A stretch of 64,000 bases of DNA from Aestuariimicrobium sp. p3-SID1156 (lineage in GTDB: Bacteria; Actinomycetota; Actinomycetes; Propionibacteriales; Propionibacteriaceae): NCBI RefSeq assembly GCF_025144225.1, contig NZ_JALXXB010000002.1, forward strand, positions 124,001 through 188,000. The letters are read 5' to 3'. This document shows positions 45,261 through 53,822 of this stretch, in pieces (position 1 is the first letter of the stretch; each line of letters opens with the position of its first letter). The translations under genes and the position numbers were made by a program. The notes beneath the pieces were generated by a model. It saw nothing but the letters and a program-made list of their open reading frames with translations. It did not search any database and was not told where the DNA came from.

Positions 45261-47701
45261 GCATCCTCCTTCAGCCCGGCGATGGTCTCGACCAGGCGTT
45301 GATTCACTTCAGGCGACCGCGCGGCCAGGCGTAGCCAGGTCGGGCCGAGACCGGGAAAGGTCTCCCCTCGGCGCACGGCGAAGCCGCGCTCGGCAAGCGG
45401 TTCACGCAGGGACGCCGTGCTGATCGAGCGGGTGTCGACGAGCACGAATGGCGCGCGTCCGGGGACCGTGGGAAGCCCACTACGATGCAGGCGTGCCACG
45501 AGGTCGCGGCGCTGGTGGGCCGCCTCTCGGGCGAGGCGATCCGCCTGCTGGTTGGCCTCCGCACTCAGGCAGGCGACGGTGGCGGCCAGCGCCGGGCTGG
45601 AGACCGACCATGGGGGTTGCTGGCGGGCCAGCAGTTCGATGAGGGCGGGGTCCCCGACGACATAGCCGGCGCGCAGGCCCGCCAGCGACCACGTCTTGGT
45701 CAGCGACCGCAGCGCCAACCGCCCCGACATATCCGGGGCGATGATCGACTCCGGCGCCCCGACGAGGATGTCGAGGAAGGCTTCATCGACCACCAACACC
45801 CCGGCGTCCAGAGCCAGCAGCTGATCGAGAGGGTGCAGCACGCCGGTCGGGTTGGTGGGATTGCCCACCACGATCAGGTCCGCGTGGGGCACGAGCGCGC
45901 CCTGCAGTTGAAAGCCGTCCGCGGCAGACAGCAGGTGGCGAACCGGTCGGTGGCCGGCAGCCAGCAGTGCCGCTTCGGGCTCGGTGAACTGAGGGTGTAC
46001 CACCAGGGATCGCCAAGGGCGTCCTCGGGTCGACCCTCCGGCAGGCGGAAGCGCTCGCGCCACCAGCGTGAACGCCTCGGCAGCACCGGCGGTGGGCAGG
46101 ACCATCTCCTCACCCACCCCGTGATGGCGTGCGATCGCGGCGCGGGCGGCGCGGGGGTCGGGGTAGCTGCCCCAGTCCAGGTCAGCGAGGATCTGTTCCA
46201 GCAACCACTGCGGTGGCCGAGAGGCTCGGACGTTGACCGCGAAGTCGACCAGCCCCGCCGCAGCGTCCTGATCGCCGTGATGCCACAGATCAGGGTCGGC
46301 GGCCAGGCGTTGGTGGGCATGCTGGTGAACTGCGTTGATGAAGCGCTGGGCCAGCTGCGGGTGCCCGGCCCAGTGCACATGCAGATAAGACGCGTGCAGG
46401 CTCGGCGTCGCGACCCCCTCTGCTCGTCCGTCAAGCTCCCAGGCGGGCAGGAGACCGGTCCGGTCAGCCAGGGTGGTGCGATGGAATTCGTGGCCGGTGA
46501 CGGTCTCACCGGCGCGGCCGAGCAACGAGTCGCGAGGTGCGGTGGCTCGGCGGTAGCCCATGGTCAGTTTCGGCCCCATGGCGGCAGTGGTGGGAATCGC
46601 CCCCACCATCGGCTCACCCTCGACCCGCTCGCACAAGTAGAGCAGCCCTGCACATTCGGCCACGGTGGGCAGGCCCTCCCCCACTCGACGGGCGATGTCC
46701 TCGCGCAGGCTCTCATTGTTGGCCAGGTCAGTGGCGTGAACCTCGGGGAAGCCGCCTCCCAACCACAGCCCCGAGATGTCGTCTGGCAGACGGGTGTCCT
46801 GGAGGGGATCCACGACGACCGGCTCGCATCCACCGGCGAGCAGTAGCTCGTCGGTTTCCGGGTAGCGGAAGGTGAAGGCTCGCCCTCCGGCGATCGCAAC
46901 CCGTGGACGGCCGGCGGGGGGCCGTCCGGTGGCGCTCGGCGGCGGCTTCACCGCGAGGCAGGGATCCCACACCTCGCCCTGACGGGCCGGAGCCGACTGC
47001 GCCACCTCCAGGATGGCTGCCAGATCCAGGTGGTGGGAGATGACCTTCCCCATGGTGCGGATACCGGCATCCGTCCTCTCGGCGGCAGGCACCAGCCCGA
47101 GGTGGCGTGAGGGGGCTTCGATCTCCAGGTTGCGCGGAAGGAGTCCCAGCACCCGCACGGGCTCACCACCGGGTCCGTGCACCTCGCTGACCGCCTCACA
47201 GACCTCGGACGCATGGCGTTCGCTGCCCACCTGGTTCAGGACCACGCCAGCAATCCGGATCCGGGGATCGAAGCCAGCCATGCCGGCAACTACGGCGCCC
47301 ACGCTGCGCGAGCTGTGACGTACGTCAACCACCAGCACCACGGGGGCGTCCAGGAGTCGCGCGATGTGGGCGGTCGATCCCTCGCCGCGGCTGCCCAGGC
47401 GTCCGTCGAAGAGCCCCATCACGCCCTCGACCACGGCCACATCGCAGTCGCGACTGCCGTGGAGGAACAGGGGGAGGACAAGGTCCTCAGGGCAGAGAAT
47501 CGGGTCCAGGTTCCGGCCCGGACGCCCGGATGCGAGGCTGTGGTAACCGGGGTCGATGTAGTCAGGCCCCACCTTGAAGGGCGCGACGCGGTGCCCGGCG
47601 GCGGTGAGGGCGGCCATCAGCCCAGTGGCGACGGTGGTCTTTCCCTGCCCTGAGGCCGGGGCTGCGATGACCACCCGCGGGGGGAGGGGGGCGGTCACCA
47701 T
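45257..47701 (-). CDS. Cobyrinate a,c-diamide synthase fused to a CobC-type PLP enzyme
   Basis: 814-residue two-domain protein. Residues 1-460 are CobB/CbiA: the ATP loop APASGQGKTTVATGL, the metal/cobyrinate segment FKVGPDYIDPGYH, and the glutaminase Cys in VAECAGLLYL. Residues about 470-814 are a fold-type I PLP domain similar to threonine-phosphate decarboxylase or histidinol-phosphate aminotransferase, with the lysine in LTKTWSLAGLRAGYV and NPTNPTGV. It would amidate cobyrinic acid and supply aminopropanol phosphate. The start is ATG 47701 overlapping cobO by 7 bases; GTG 47698 is possible. Confidence 0.9.
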   Translation of the reverse strand: MVTAPLPPRVVIAAPASGQGKTTVATGLMAALTAAGHRVAPFKVGPDYIDPGYHSLASGRPGRNLDPILCPEDLVLPLFLHGSRDCDVAVVEGVMGLFDGRLGSRGEGSTAHIARLLDAPVVLVVDVRHSSRSVGAVVAGMAGFDPRIRIAGVVLNQVGSERHASEVCEAVSEVHGPGGEPVRVLGLLPRNLEIEAPSRHLGLVPAAERTDAGIRTMGKVISHHLDLAAILEVAQSAPARQGEVWDPCLAVKPPPSATGRPPAGRPRVAIAGGRAFTFRYPETDELLLAGGCEPVVVDPLQDTRLPDDISGLWLGGGFPEVHATDLANNESLREDIARRVGEGLPTVAECAGLLYLCERVEGEPMVGAIPTTAAMGPKLTMGYRRATAPRDSLLGRAGETVTGHEFHRTTLADRTGLLPAWELDGRAEGVATPSLHASYLHVHWAGHPQLAQRFINAVHQHAHQRLAADPDLWHHGDQDAAAGLVDFAVNVRASRPPQWLLEQILADLDWGSYPDPRAARAAIARHHGVGEEMVLPTAGAAEAFTLVARALPPAGGSTRGRPWRSLVVHPQFTEPEAALLAAGHRPVRHLLSAADGFQLQGALVPHADLIVVGNPTNPTGVLHPLDQLLALDAGVLVVDEAFLDILVGAPESIIAPDMSGRLALRSLTKTWSLAGLRAGYVVGDPALIELLARQQPPWSVSSPALAATVACLSAEANQQADRLAREAAHQRRDLVARLHRSGLPTVPGRAPFVLVDTRSISTASLREPLAERGFAVRRGETFPGLGPTWLRLAARSPEVNQRLVETIAGLKEDA

Positions 47702-48303
47702 TCGATGCCCGCCTGCCCCCGCTGGCCGCGATCGAAGGGGTGAGTGATCTTGGTCATCTCGGTGACCAGGTCGGCCAGATCCAACACCACCTGCGGGCAG
47801 CGGCGTCCGGTGATGACCACGTGCTGGGTGCCGGGCCGCTGCCGCAGCACCTCGACGACTTCTGCCGGGTCGATCCATCCCCACGCCATCGGATAGGTGA
47901 ATTCGTCGAGCAGCCAGAAGCGGTGGCGTTCCTCGGCCAGGCCCTGCCTGATGTGGGCCCATCCCTCCACGGCCGCCTGCTCGGCATCTGCCTTGTTCTC
48001 TGGCCCCCGGTTGGCGCGGGTCCAGCTCCAGCCGGTGCCCATGCGCTCCCAGGTCACCTCGCCGCGTCCGCTGTCAGCGAGCACCTTGAAGGCGTCCTGC
48101 TCTCCGCTGTGCCACGCGGCTGACTTGACGAACTGGTAGACACCCACCGACCAGCCCTGGGCCCAGGCGCGCATCGCCATCCCACAGGCAGCGGTGGTTT
48201 TTCCCTTCCCCTCGCCGGTGTGCACGATCAGCACCGGGCGAAGCCGTCGTTCGCGGGTGCTCAGGCCGTCCTGGGGGACGACGGGGGTCGTTCCGCGGCT
48301 CAT
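47695..48303 (-). CDS. cobO: Corrinoid adenosyltransferase
   Basis: 202-residue CobA/CobO/BtuR-type transferase that adds the adenosyl group from ATP to cob(I)yrinic acid diamide. The P-loop is HTGEGKGKTTAA; RHRFWLLDEFTYPM and VVITGRRCP are typical. ATG 48303 is used; the first gene after riboswitch RS1, it leads the operon cobO-cobB-cobA. The last 7 bases overlap the next gene. Confidence 0.95.
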   Translation of the reverse strand: MSRGTTPVVPQDGLSTRERRLRPVLIVHTGEGKGKTTAACGMAMRAWAQGWSVGVYQFVKSAAWHSGEQDAFKVLADSGRGEVTWERMGTGWSWTRANRGPENKADAEQAAVEGWAHIRQGLAEERHRFWLLDEFTYPMAWGWIDPAEVVEVLRQRPGTQHVVITGRRCPQVVLDLADLVTEMTKITHPFDRGQRGQAGIEW

Positions 48304-48384
48304 GGCCGGGCGTGGGGGGTCAGCATTCGTGCCTCCTCGCAGGTCCGCGCCTGCATCGGGTGGGCCAGGCCTGGTGGCATGGCA

Positions 48385-48505
48385 GGTTGGGCTCGAAAGT
48401 CCTGACTCGCGACCTGGTCGCTCACAGTGGCGGGACCGTTCCGGATTCGCACCGGTATTCCATCTCGCCCAACGAGTCCATCCTTCCACAGGGCATTCCC
48501 GGGGC
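48385..48505 (-). promoter_or_regulatory. Cobalamin riboswitch RS1, leader of cobO
   Basis: On the minus strand the core reads ATACCGGTGCGAATCCGG, ACGGTCCCGCCACTGTGA (plus-strand 48423-48447), followed by a B12-box-like GAGTCAGGACTTTCGAGCC (about 48389-48409). The order GGTG-AATCCGG-GTCCCGCCACTGTG-CAGGA is that of AdoCbl riboswitches. It ends 82 bases before cobO. The 5' boundary is uncertain by about 30 bases. Confidence 0.85.
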
Positions 48506-48542
48506 CGGAGGGGAGCCCACCAATTCTGGCTAGGATCGCAGG

Positions 48543-49130
48543 GTGATCCATGACCCCGACTGCACCGTGTTCGGACGCGCCCCGGGGCTGCCCGATGACC
48601 TCTTCGAACACGACGGCCTCATCACGAAGCGGCATATCCGCGCCACCGCCGTGGGGCACCTGCGTCCGCTGCCGGGGCAGTTGCTCTGGGATGTGGGCAC
48701 CGGAGCAGGCTCCATCGCCATCGAGTGGTGTCGCGGCGCTGACGGGGCCCGAGCCATCGGTCTGGAGCGCAACCCGACCCGGGCCGGGCGAGCTCGCGCC
48801 AATGCGGCCCGACTCACCCCCGCAGGCAGCCTGGAGGTCCGCGAGGGCCCGGCAGCGGAGGCGCTCGACAGCCTCCCTGCCCCCGATGCTGTCTTCGTGG
48901 GGGGAGGGCTGAGTTCAGCGGTGCTGGACAGGGCCGTGGCGCGGATTCGTCCCGGAGGGCGAATCGTCGCCCATGGGGTCACTGTGGAGGCCGAGTTGGT
49001 CTGCGCCCAGGCCCATTCCCGGTGGGGCGGTCAGCTCAGCCGGATGCAGGTCGAATTGGGCGAGCCGTTGGGATCGCTGCAGGGCTGGACGCCTGGGCGC
49101 ACCGTCATCCAGTGGTTCCTGCAGCGCTGA
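48543..49130 (+). CDS. cbiT: Cobalt-precorrin-6B C15-methyltransferase (decarboxylating), CbiT
   Basis: 195-residue SAM enzyme that methylates C15 and removes the acetate side chain at C12. The SAM loop is WDVGTGAGSIAIEWCR, and LITKRHIRATAVGHL is typical of CbiT. The GTG at 48543 starts close to the 5' edge of the divergent RS1 leader. Its last 26 bases overlap the 3' end of convergent cbiO. In many bacteria CbiT is fused to CbiE; here CbiE is fused to CbiG and CbiH instead. Confidence 0.93.
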   Translation: MIHDPDCTVFGRAPGLPDDLFEHDGLITKRHIRATAVGHLRPLPGQLLWDVGTGAGSIAIEWCRGADGARAIGLERNPTRAGRARANAARLTPAGSLEVREGPAAEALDSLPAPDAVFVGGGLSSAVLDRAVARIRPGGRIVAHGVTVEAELVCAQAHSRWGGQLSRMQVELGEPLGSLQGWTPGRTVIQWFLQR

Positions 49131-49932
49131 TCCCGAGGCGGGCAGCCACCTGGGCGGCCGTGCGAGGCAGCGTGCCCTCAAGGGTCAGGCCGGCGCAGCG
49201 CATCATCTGCACCTGCCAGGGCGGACGCAGCCTGGCCCGGGCCAGGAGGTCCTCCTCGCCCAGCAGCTCGATGCCACCCTCACGCACCTGGTGGTCGGCG
49301 ACGACGGCCACCCGGTCGGCCCAGGCGAAGGCCAGGTCAACCTCGTGGGTGGCCAGCAGAATGGCGGTCCGCAGGCGGGCGAGGGCGTCCAGCAGTTCGG
49401 TGACGCCCGCCGGGTCCAGGCCGGCCGTGGGCTCGTCCAGCAGCAGCACTTGCGGGCGCATCGCCACGGCCCCGGCGATCACCACCCGCTTGCGTTCGCC
49501 ATAGCTGAGCTGGTGGGTGGGGCGCTCGGCCAGGTGCTCGATGCCGAGCAGGGCCAGGGAATCGGCGACCCGTTGGCGGACGGTTGCCTCGTCCAGCCCA
49601 AGATTCAAGGGGCCGAAGGAGACGTCCTGGGTGACATCGGCACTGAACAGCTGGTCATCCGGGTTCTGCAGCACGAGCTGGACGCGGGCGCGGTGGGCGC
49701 GTAGAGCGGCCTTGTCGTGGCGCAGCGGGGAGCCGTCGACCAGTACCTGCCCCGACTGCGCTGCCATCGCTCCCGACAGACAGCGCAACAGGGTGGTCTT
49801 GCCCGAGCCGTTGGCGCCCAGCAGGGCCACTCGCTCACCGGGGTGAAGGCTCACCGAGGCGCCGGCGAGCACCGGCGGGCCACCCGGAAAATGAGCCTGT
49901 AGAGCCTCGGCCTGCAGCAGTGCGGGGGTCAT
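49105..49932 (-). CDS. cbiO: Cobalt ECF transporter ATPase CbiO
   Basis: 275-residue ABC ATPase that powers cobalt uptake. Walker A is LLGANGSGKTTLLRC, the Q-loop is VLQNPDDQLFSADV, the signature is LSYGERKRV and Walker B VLLLDEPTAGLDP. The ATG at 49932 overlaps the cbiQ stop (ATGA). Last gene of cbiMNQO. The frame stays open far upstream through cbiQ but without homology. Confidence 0.95.
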   Translation of the reverse strand: MTPALLQAEALQAHFPGGPPVLAGASVSLHPGERVALLGANGSGKTTLLRCLSGAMAAQSGQVLVDGSPLRHDKAALRAHRARVQLVLQNPDDQLFSADVTQDVSFGPLNLGLDEATVRQRVADSLALLGIEHLAERPTHQLSYGERKRVVIAGAVAMRPQVLLLDEPTAGLDPAGVTELLDALARLRTAILLATHEVDLAFAWADRVAVVADHQVREGGIELLGEEDLLARARLRPPWQVQMMRCAGLTLEGTLPRTAAQVAARLGISAAGTTG

Positions 49933-50693
49933 GTCAGTCTCCATCCGAGGTTCGCAGTCCAGATCGCCACCAGGACCAGGATCGTCGTGGCCAAGAACCG
50001 TGTGCTGCGGGCACGGTGGGGGGTGAGGGTGGGCAGGGTCTCCTCGTAGCCACGAGCTTCGAGTCCCTCCTGCAGTCGGCGCGCACGCTCCCAGGAGGTC
50101 AGCATGACACTGCCCATCGTGGCGGCGGTGACCTGCCAGCGTCGGCGGAAGCTGGCCTGGTCCACCAGGCGTGCCTTCTGCGCCTCGCGAATCGCGAACG
50201 TGGTGCCGAGCAGGAGGAACAGCAGTCGGTAGGTCAGGTTGGCCAGTTCCAGCAGGGGGTCGGGGATGCGCAGGCCGCGCATCCACCCGAGCAGGTCCAC
50301 CATCGGAGTGGTGGTGGCCAGCAGTACCAGGGCCAGGGTGCCGGAGAGGCTGTGGGCGGCCAGGGTCCCGGAGCGCACGAGTGACTGGTGCGTCACCCGG
50401 AGTGGCATGCCCCGGTCGAATCCGTGCCATTCCAGTGCGACCGGCAGCGTCCCGATCAGGACGAAGACCACCGGTGCTGTCAGCGCACCAAGCACGAGAC
50501 GGGGGCGGATCTGCGCAGGACCGAGCATGCAGAACAGCGCCACGATTCCGACCAGGATGCACCCCGGCCACGGTGGGCTGAACAGGGCCGTGAGGATCAA
50601 CCCGACGCTGAACAGGGTCTTCTCCTCCACACGAAGACGCCGCCAGGGGCTGGCCCACGCGGCGTCGTCAATCGCGACATGATGCAGGCTCAT
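49929..50693 (-). CDS. cbiQ: Cobalt ECF transporter T component CbiQ
   Basis: 254-residue membrane component that couples CbiO to the CbiMN substrate unit. It has about five hydrophobic helices, and two cytoplasmic helices carry the coupling motifs ARRLQEGLEARGYE near the C-terminus. ATG 50693 is used; the open frame runs on upstream but without family similarity. It lies 26 bases after cbiN. Confidence 0.93.
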   Translation of the reverse strand: MSLHHVAIDDAAWASPWRRLRVEEKTLFSVGLILTALFSPPWPGCILVGIVALFCMLGPAQIRPRLVLGALTAPVVFVLIGTLPVALEWHGFDRGMPLRVTHQSLVRSGTLAAHSLSGTLALVLLATTTPMVDLLGWMRGLRIPDPLLELANLTYRLLFLLLGTTFAIREAQKARLVDQASFRRRWQVTAATMGSVMLTSWERARRLQEGLEARGYEETLPTLTPHRARSTRFLATTILVLVAIWTANLGWRLT

Positions 50694-50719
50694 TGCTGCA
50701 GGTTTCTCGCCAACCGGGG

Positions 50720-51130
50720 CTACTGCTGCGTGACGCGGCGCCCGCGCAGGTTCCCCAGGGCGAAGCCGAGGGCGCCGGCGCCGAGGGCCGCCTGCAGCGC
50801 GAACAGACCGGATTCGATCTCGCCGCTTCCGGGCGTGAACACTGGCTCGAACCACGGTTCCACCCCACGATCCTCAAGGATCTGGGTGACAACCGAGTCC
50901 GTACCGGCGAAGGCTTCGCCCTCGTCACTGGTCCTGGGAGCCAGGATGACGCTGAACGCGAACACGGCGACTAGGGCAAGGACCAGCAGGAGGCTCACCC
51001 AGGGCTTCATCCGCGGGCCGGTGGGGGCGGAGGGCGCGCGCTCGGCGGGCGCGTCCTGCACTGTGACCGCCGGGGGAGGGGGGCTGACAGTCGACCGATG
51101 GGTGGCCGGGGGATTGAGGTTCTCAGGCAT
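50720..51130 (-). CDS. cbiN: Cobalt transport protein CbiN
   Basis: 136-residue small membrane subunit. Two helices (about residues 43-62 and 108-128) enclose the family segment FAGTDSVVTQILEDRG and FTPGSGEIESGLFALQA. The N-terminal 40 residues, rich in Pro and Ala, are longer than in most CbiN. The start lies within the last codons of cbiM (8-base overlap), indicating coupling; CbiN assists CbiM in cobalt loading. Confidence 0.9.
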   Translation of the reverse strand: MPENLNPPATHRSTVSPPPPAVTVQDAPAERAPSAPTGPRMKPWVSLLLVLALVAVFAFSVILAPRTSDEGEAFAGTDSVVTQILEDRGVEPWFEPVFTPGSGEIESGLFALQAALGAGALGFALGNLRGRRVTQQ

Positions 51131-51803
51131 GGGTCGCCTCCTTCGCGGACAACACGCCGAGGCGGAACAGGTCAGCGGCGGCGACTCGGCGCAGGAATCC
51201 AAACAGCAGGACGCCGATGATTCCCTCACCGATGGCCAGTGGGATCTGGGTGAAGGCAAAGACACTGAGGAACTTGCCCGCGGCGCCCATCAGGCCCGTT
51301 TGTGGATCGGGGTAGGCGATGGCCAGCTGCAGGGCGGTGACACAGTAGGTGGCGAGGTCGGCGATGGCCATGCACACAGCCACGGCGGCCCACCACGGTG
51401 CCTTGACCTTCCTCAGCAGCACGTAGCAGCCGTACCCGGCCCACGGCCCGGCAACGCCCATTGAGAAGACGTTGGCGCCCAGAGTGGTCAATCCTCCATG
51501 GGCCAGGAGCAGGGCCTGGAAAAGCAGCACCAGGGTGCACAGAAAGGCCATCACCGGGGGCTTGAACAAGATCGCGCCGGCACCGGCCCCCGTGGGGTGG
51601 GAGGAACTGCCGGTCACCGATGGCAGCTTGATGGCTGACAGGACGAAGGTGAAGGCGCCGGCTGCCGCCAGCAACAGTTTGGTCTCTGTGGATTCACGCG
51701 ACAGCCGTACGACCTGGCGGGCGCCGTGGATGACGAAGGGTGCGGAGACGGCGAACCAGATTCCGGCCTGCACCGGGGGCAGAAAGCCCTCTGCGATGTG
51801 CAT
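51123..51803 (-). CDS. cbiM: Cobalt transporter substrate-binding subunit CbiM
   Basis: 226-residue membrane protein that selects cobalt. The N-terminal [10 protein letters not shown] has the His2 (after processing the amino-terminal region) that coordinates Co2+, and [18 protein letters not shown] contains the second histidine motif. About seven helices. It follows riboswitch RS2 and starts the cbiMNQO operon. Confidence 0.95.
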   Translation of the reverse strand: MHIAEGFLPPVQAGIWFAVSAPFVIHGARQVVRLSRESTETKLLLAAAGAFTFVLSAIKLPSVTGSSSHPTGAGAGAILFKPPVMAFLCTLVLLFQALLLAHGGLTTLGANVFSMGVAGPWAGYGCYVLLRKVKAPWWAAVAVCMAIADLATYCVTALQLAIAYPDPQTGLMGAAGKFLSVFAFTQIPLAIGEGIIGVLLFGFLRRVAAADLFRLGVLSAKEATHA

Positions 51804-51847
51804 GGATGGTCCTTTCTCGGGATTGCGCGTCCCGACAGCGGGCGAGG

Positions 51848-51975
51848 GGCCAGTTCCTGACTTTCCGCAGCTTCCTGGTGGAGCCTGCGGACCACAGTGG
51901 CGCGACCGTCCCGGACAGGTGTTCCCGGGGTTCCTGGCGTGTCCCTCTCAGATGTGGAGTTCTGCTCCCAAGAAT
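51848..51975 (-). promoter_or_regulatory. Divergent cobalamin riboswitch RS2, leader of cbiM
   Basis: Minus-strand core GACGGTCGCGCCACTGTGG (plus 51892-51910), B12 box AAGTCAGGAACTGGCC (about 51848-51863) and an upstream GGGAACACC. The stem normally read GGTGNNAATCCGG is here GTTCCCGGGG-like and the invariant GTCCCGCC is GTCGCGCC, so this copy is less canonical than RS1 and RS3. The position before cbiM supports the call. Its 5' limit is approximate. Confidence 0.7.
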
Positions 51976-52036
51976 CCCATTCCGGTCATCGCCACCCTCG
52001 GCGGGGTGGCCCAATTGCGCCGGATACGGTGGGACC

Positions 52037-52693
52037 GTGACCACGAGCTACCTGCGCACCGGCCCCGACATCTACGAGGAATCCTTCCGGATCATCCGCG
52101 CCGAGACCGACCTGAGCCGCTTCCCCGCCGATGTCGCCCGGGTGGTGGTTCGTATGATCCATGCCGCCGGGGACACCACTATCGCCGAGGACGTCGCCTT
52201 CAGCCAGGGAGTGGTGGACGCTGCCAGTGCAGCCCTGCGTGGCGGCGCGCCGGTGTTGTGCGACTCCTCCATGGTCGCCACCGGCATCATCCCCTCCCGG
52301 CTGCCGGCTGACAATGACGTCGTCTGTCTGATCAAGGACCCCGAGCTGGCCCGGGTCGCTGCTGCGAAGGGGATCACCAAGACGATGGCGGCCGTGGACC
52401 TGTGGTTGCCCCGCCTCGAGGGTGCTGTGGTGGCCATCGGGAATGCGCCCACAGCCCTGTTCCGTCTGCTGGAGGTGGTCGCCGACAGGGGCGTGCGTCC
52501 AGCGGCGGTGATCGGCATCCCCGTTGGGTTCGTGGGTGCTGCCGAGTCGAAGCAGGCACTTGTCGACAGCCCCCTGGGCCTGGAACACCTGGTGGTCCGG
52601 GGACGCCGCGGGGGAAGCGCCATGACGGTCGCGGCGGTCAATGCGATGGCATCCACCGATGAGCGAACCAACACCTCCCGTCAGGGGAACTGA
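52037..52693 (+). CDS. cbiC: Cobalt-precorrin-8 methylmutase (CbiC/CobH)
   Basis: 218-residue enzyme that moves a methyl from C11 to C12, making cobyrinic acid. [29 protein letters not shown] and [17 protein letters not shown] are the family motifs. The GTG at 52037 is the first start in frame with homology. It is divergent from cbiM and overlaps cbiD by 35 bases. Confidence 0.93.
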   Translation: MTTSYLRTGPDIYEESFRIIRAETDLSRFPADVARVVVRMIHAAGDTTIAEDVAFSQGVVDAASAALRGGAPVLCDSSMVATGIIPSRLPADNDVVCLIKDPELARVAAAKGITKTMAAVDLWLPRLEGAVVAIGNAPTALFRLLEVVADRGVRPAAVIGIPVGFVGAAESKQALVDSPLGLEHLVVRGRRGGSAMTVAAVNAMASTDERTNTSRQGN

Positions 52694-53807
52694 GCCCGGC
52701 GCCGCTGGGGGGCGCCGAGGTCAACTGGAACGGTCCGGGCTGCGGACGGGCTGGACCACCGGTGCCTGCGCCACTGCGGCGGCGACTGCTGCCTGGCAGG
52801 CGCTGCTGACCGGTGAATTCCCGGACCCGGTGACCGTCACGCTGCCTCAAGGACGCACTCCGTCCTTCGCGCTCACCCGCGAACTGCTCGAGCCGGGTCG
52901 CGCCATGGCGGCGGTCACCAAGGACGCCGGCGATGATCCCGACGTCACCCATGGCGCGGTGATCCGAGTGGAGGTGCGACACGGGCTCCCGGGGAGTGGT
53001 GTGGTCTTCCGCGGCGGCCCTGGGGTGGGGCGGGTCACCCTGCCAGGCCTGCCGCTGGCGGTGGGGGAACCCGCGATCAACCCGATGCCGCGCCAGATGA
53101 TCACCGAGAACCTGGCCCGGGTGAGTGCGCAGCGGGGGGCGTCCTGTGATGTGGTCGTCGAGATCAGCGTGGAGGAGGGTGCCGAGCTGGCCCGACATAC
53201 CTGGAACCCGCGCATCGGGATCGTGGATGGCATCTCGATCCTGGGTACCACCGGCGTGGTGGTGCCCTATTCCTGTTCCGCCTGGATCGACAGCATTCGT
53301 CGCGGAGTGGACGTGGCCCGTGCCGCGGGGCTGCAGCACCTGGCCGGATGCACCGGCTCGACCTCCGAGCGGGTCGCCACCAGCCTGTTCGGGCTGCCCG
53401 AACTGGCCCTGCTCGACATGGGCGACTTCGCCGGGGCCGTACTGAAGTATGTCTCCCGCCACCCGGTGGCGCGGCTCTCGCTGGTGGGCGGTTTCGCGAA
53501 GCTGTCGAAGCTGGCCAATGGTCACTTGGACCTGCATTCCCACCGGACCCGGATCGACACCACCCACCTGGCCGACATCGCTGCCTCCGGCGGTGCCGAT
53601 GAGGCCTTGCGCGACCAGGTGCGCGCCTCCGCCACTGCCATGGGCGCCCTCCAACTCTGCCTGGAGCAGGGCATTCCACTGGGAGACCTGGTGGCCGCAC
53701 GGGCCCGTCAGGAGGCCATCGCCGTGCTCAAGGGAGCTCCGGTGACGGTCGATGTGGTGTGCATCGACCGCGCCGGGACGGTCGTGGGTCTCAGCCCGGG
53801 GGCCTGA
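52659..53807 (+). CDS. cbiD: Cobalt-precorrin-5B C1-methyltransferase CbiD
   Basis: 382-residue methylase specific to the anaerobic (cobalt-early) pathway. It has the family opening [17 protein letters not shown] and the conserved [13 protein letters not shown] and [16 protein letters not shown] motifs. ATG 52659 is used; it overlaps cbiC by 35 bases. It converges with the CbiX fusion gene. CbiD is a key marker that this island makes the corrin ring without oxygen. Confidence 0.95.
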   Translation: MSEPTPPVRGTEPGAAGGRRGQLERSGLRTGWTTGACATAAATAAWQALLTGEFPDPVTVTLPQGRTPSFALTRELLEPGRAMAAVTKDAGDDPDVTHGAVIRVEVRHGLPGSGVVFRGGPGVGRVTLPGLPLAVGEPAINPMPRQMITENLARVSAQRGASCDVVVEISVEEGAELARHTWNPRIGIVDGISILGTTGVVVPYSCSAWIDSIRRGVDVARAAGLQHLAGCTGSTSERVATSLFGLPELALLDMGDFAGAVLKYVSRHPVARLSLVGGFAKLSKLANGHLDLHSHRTRIDTTHLADIAASGGADEALRDQVRASATAMGALQLCLEQGIPLGDLVAARARQEAIAVLKGAPVTVDVVCIDRAGTVVGLSPGA

Positions 53808-53822
53808 GCCCTCGGTGGTTGC

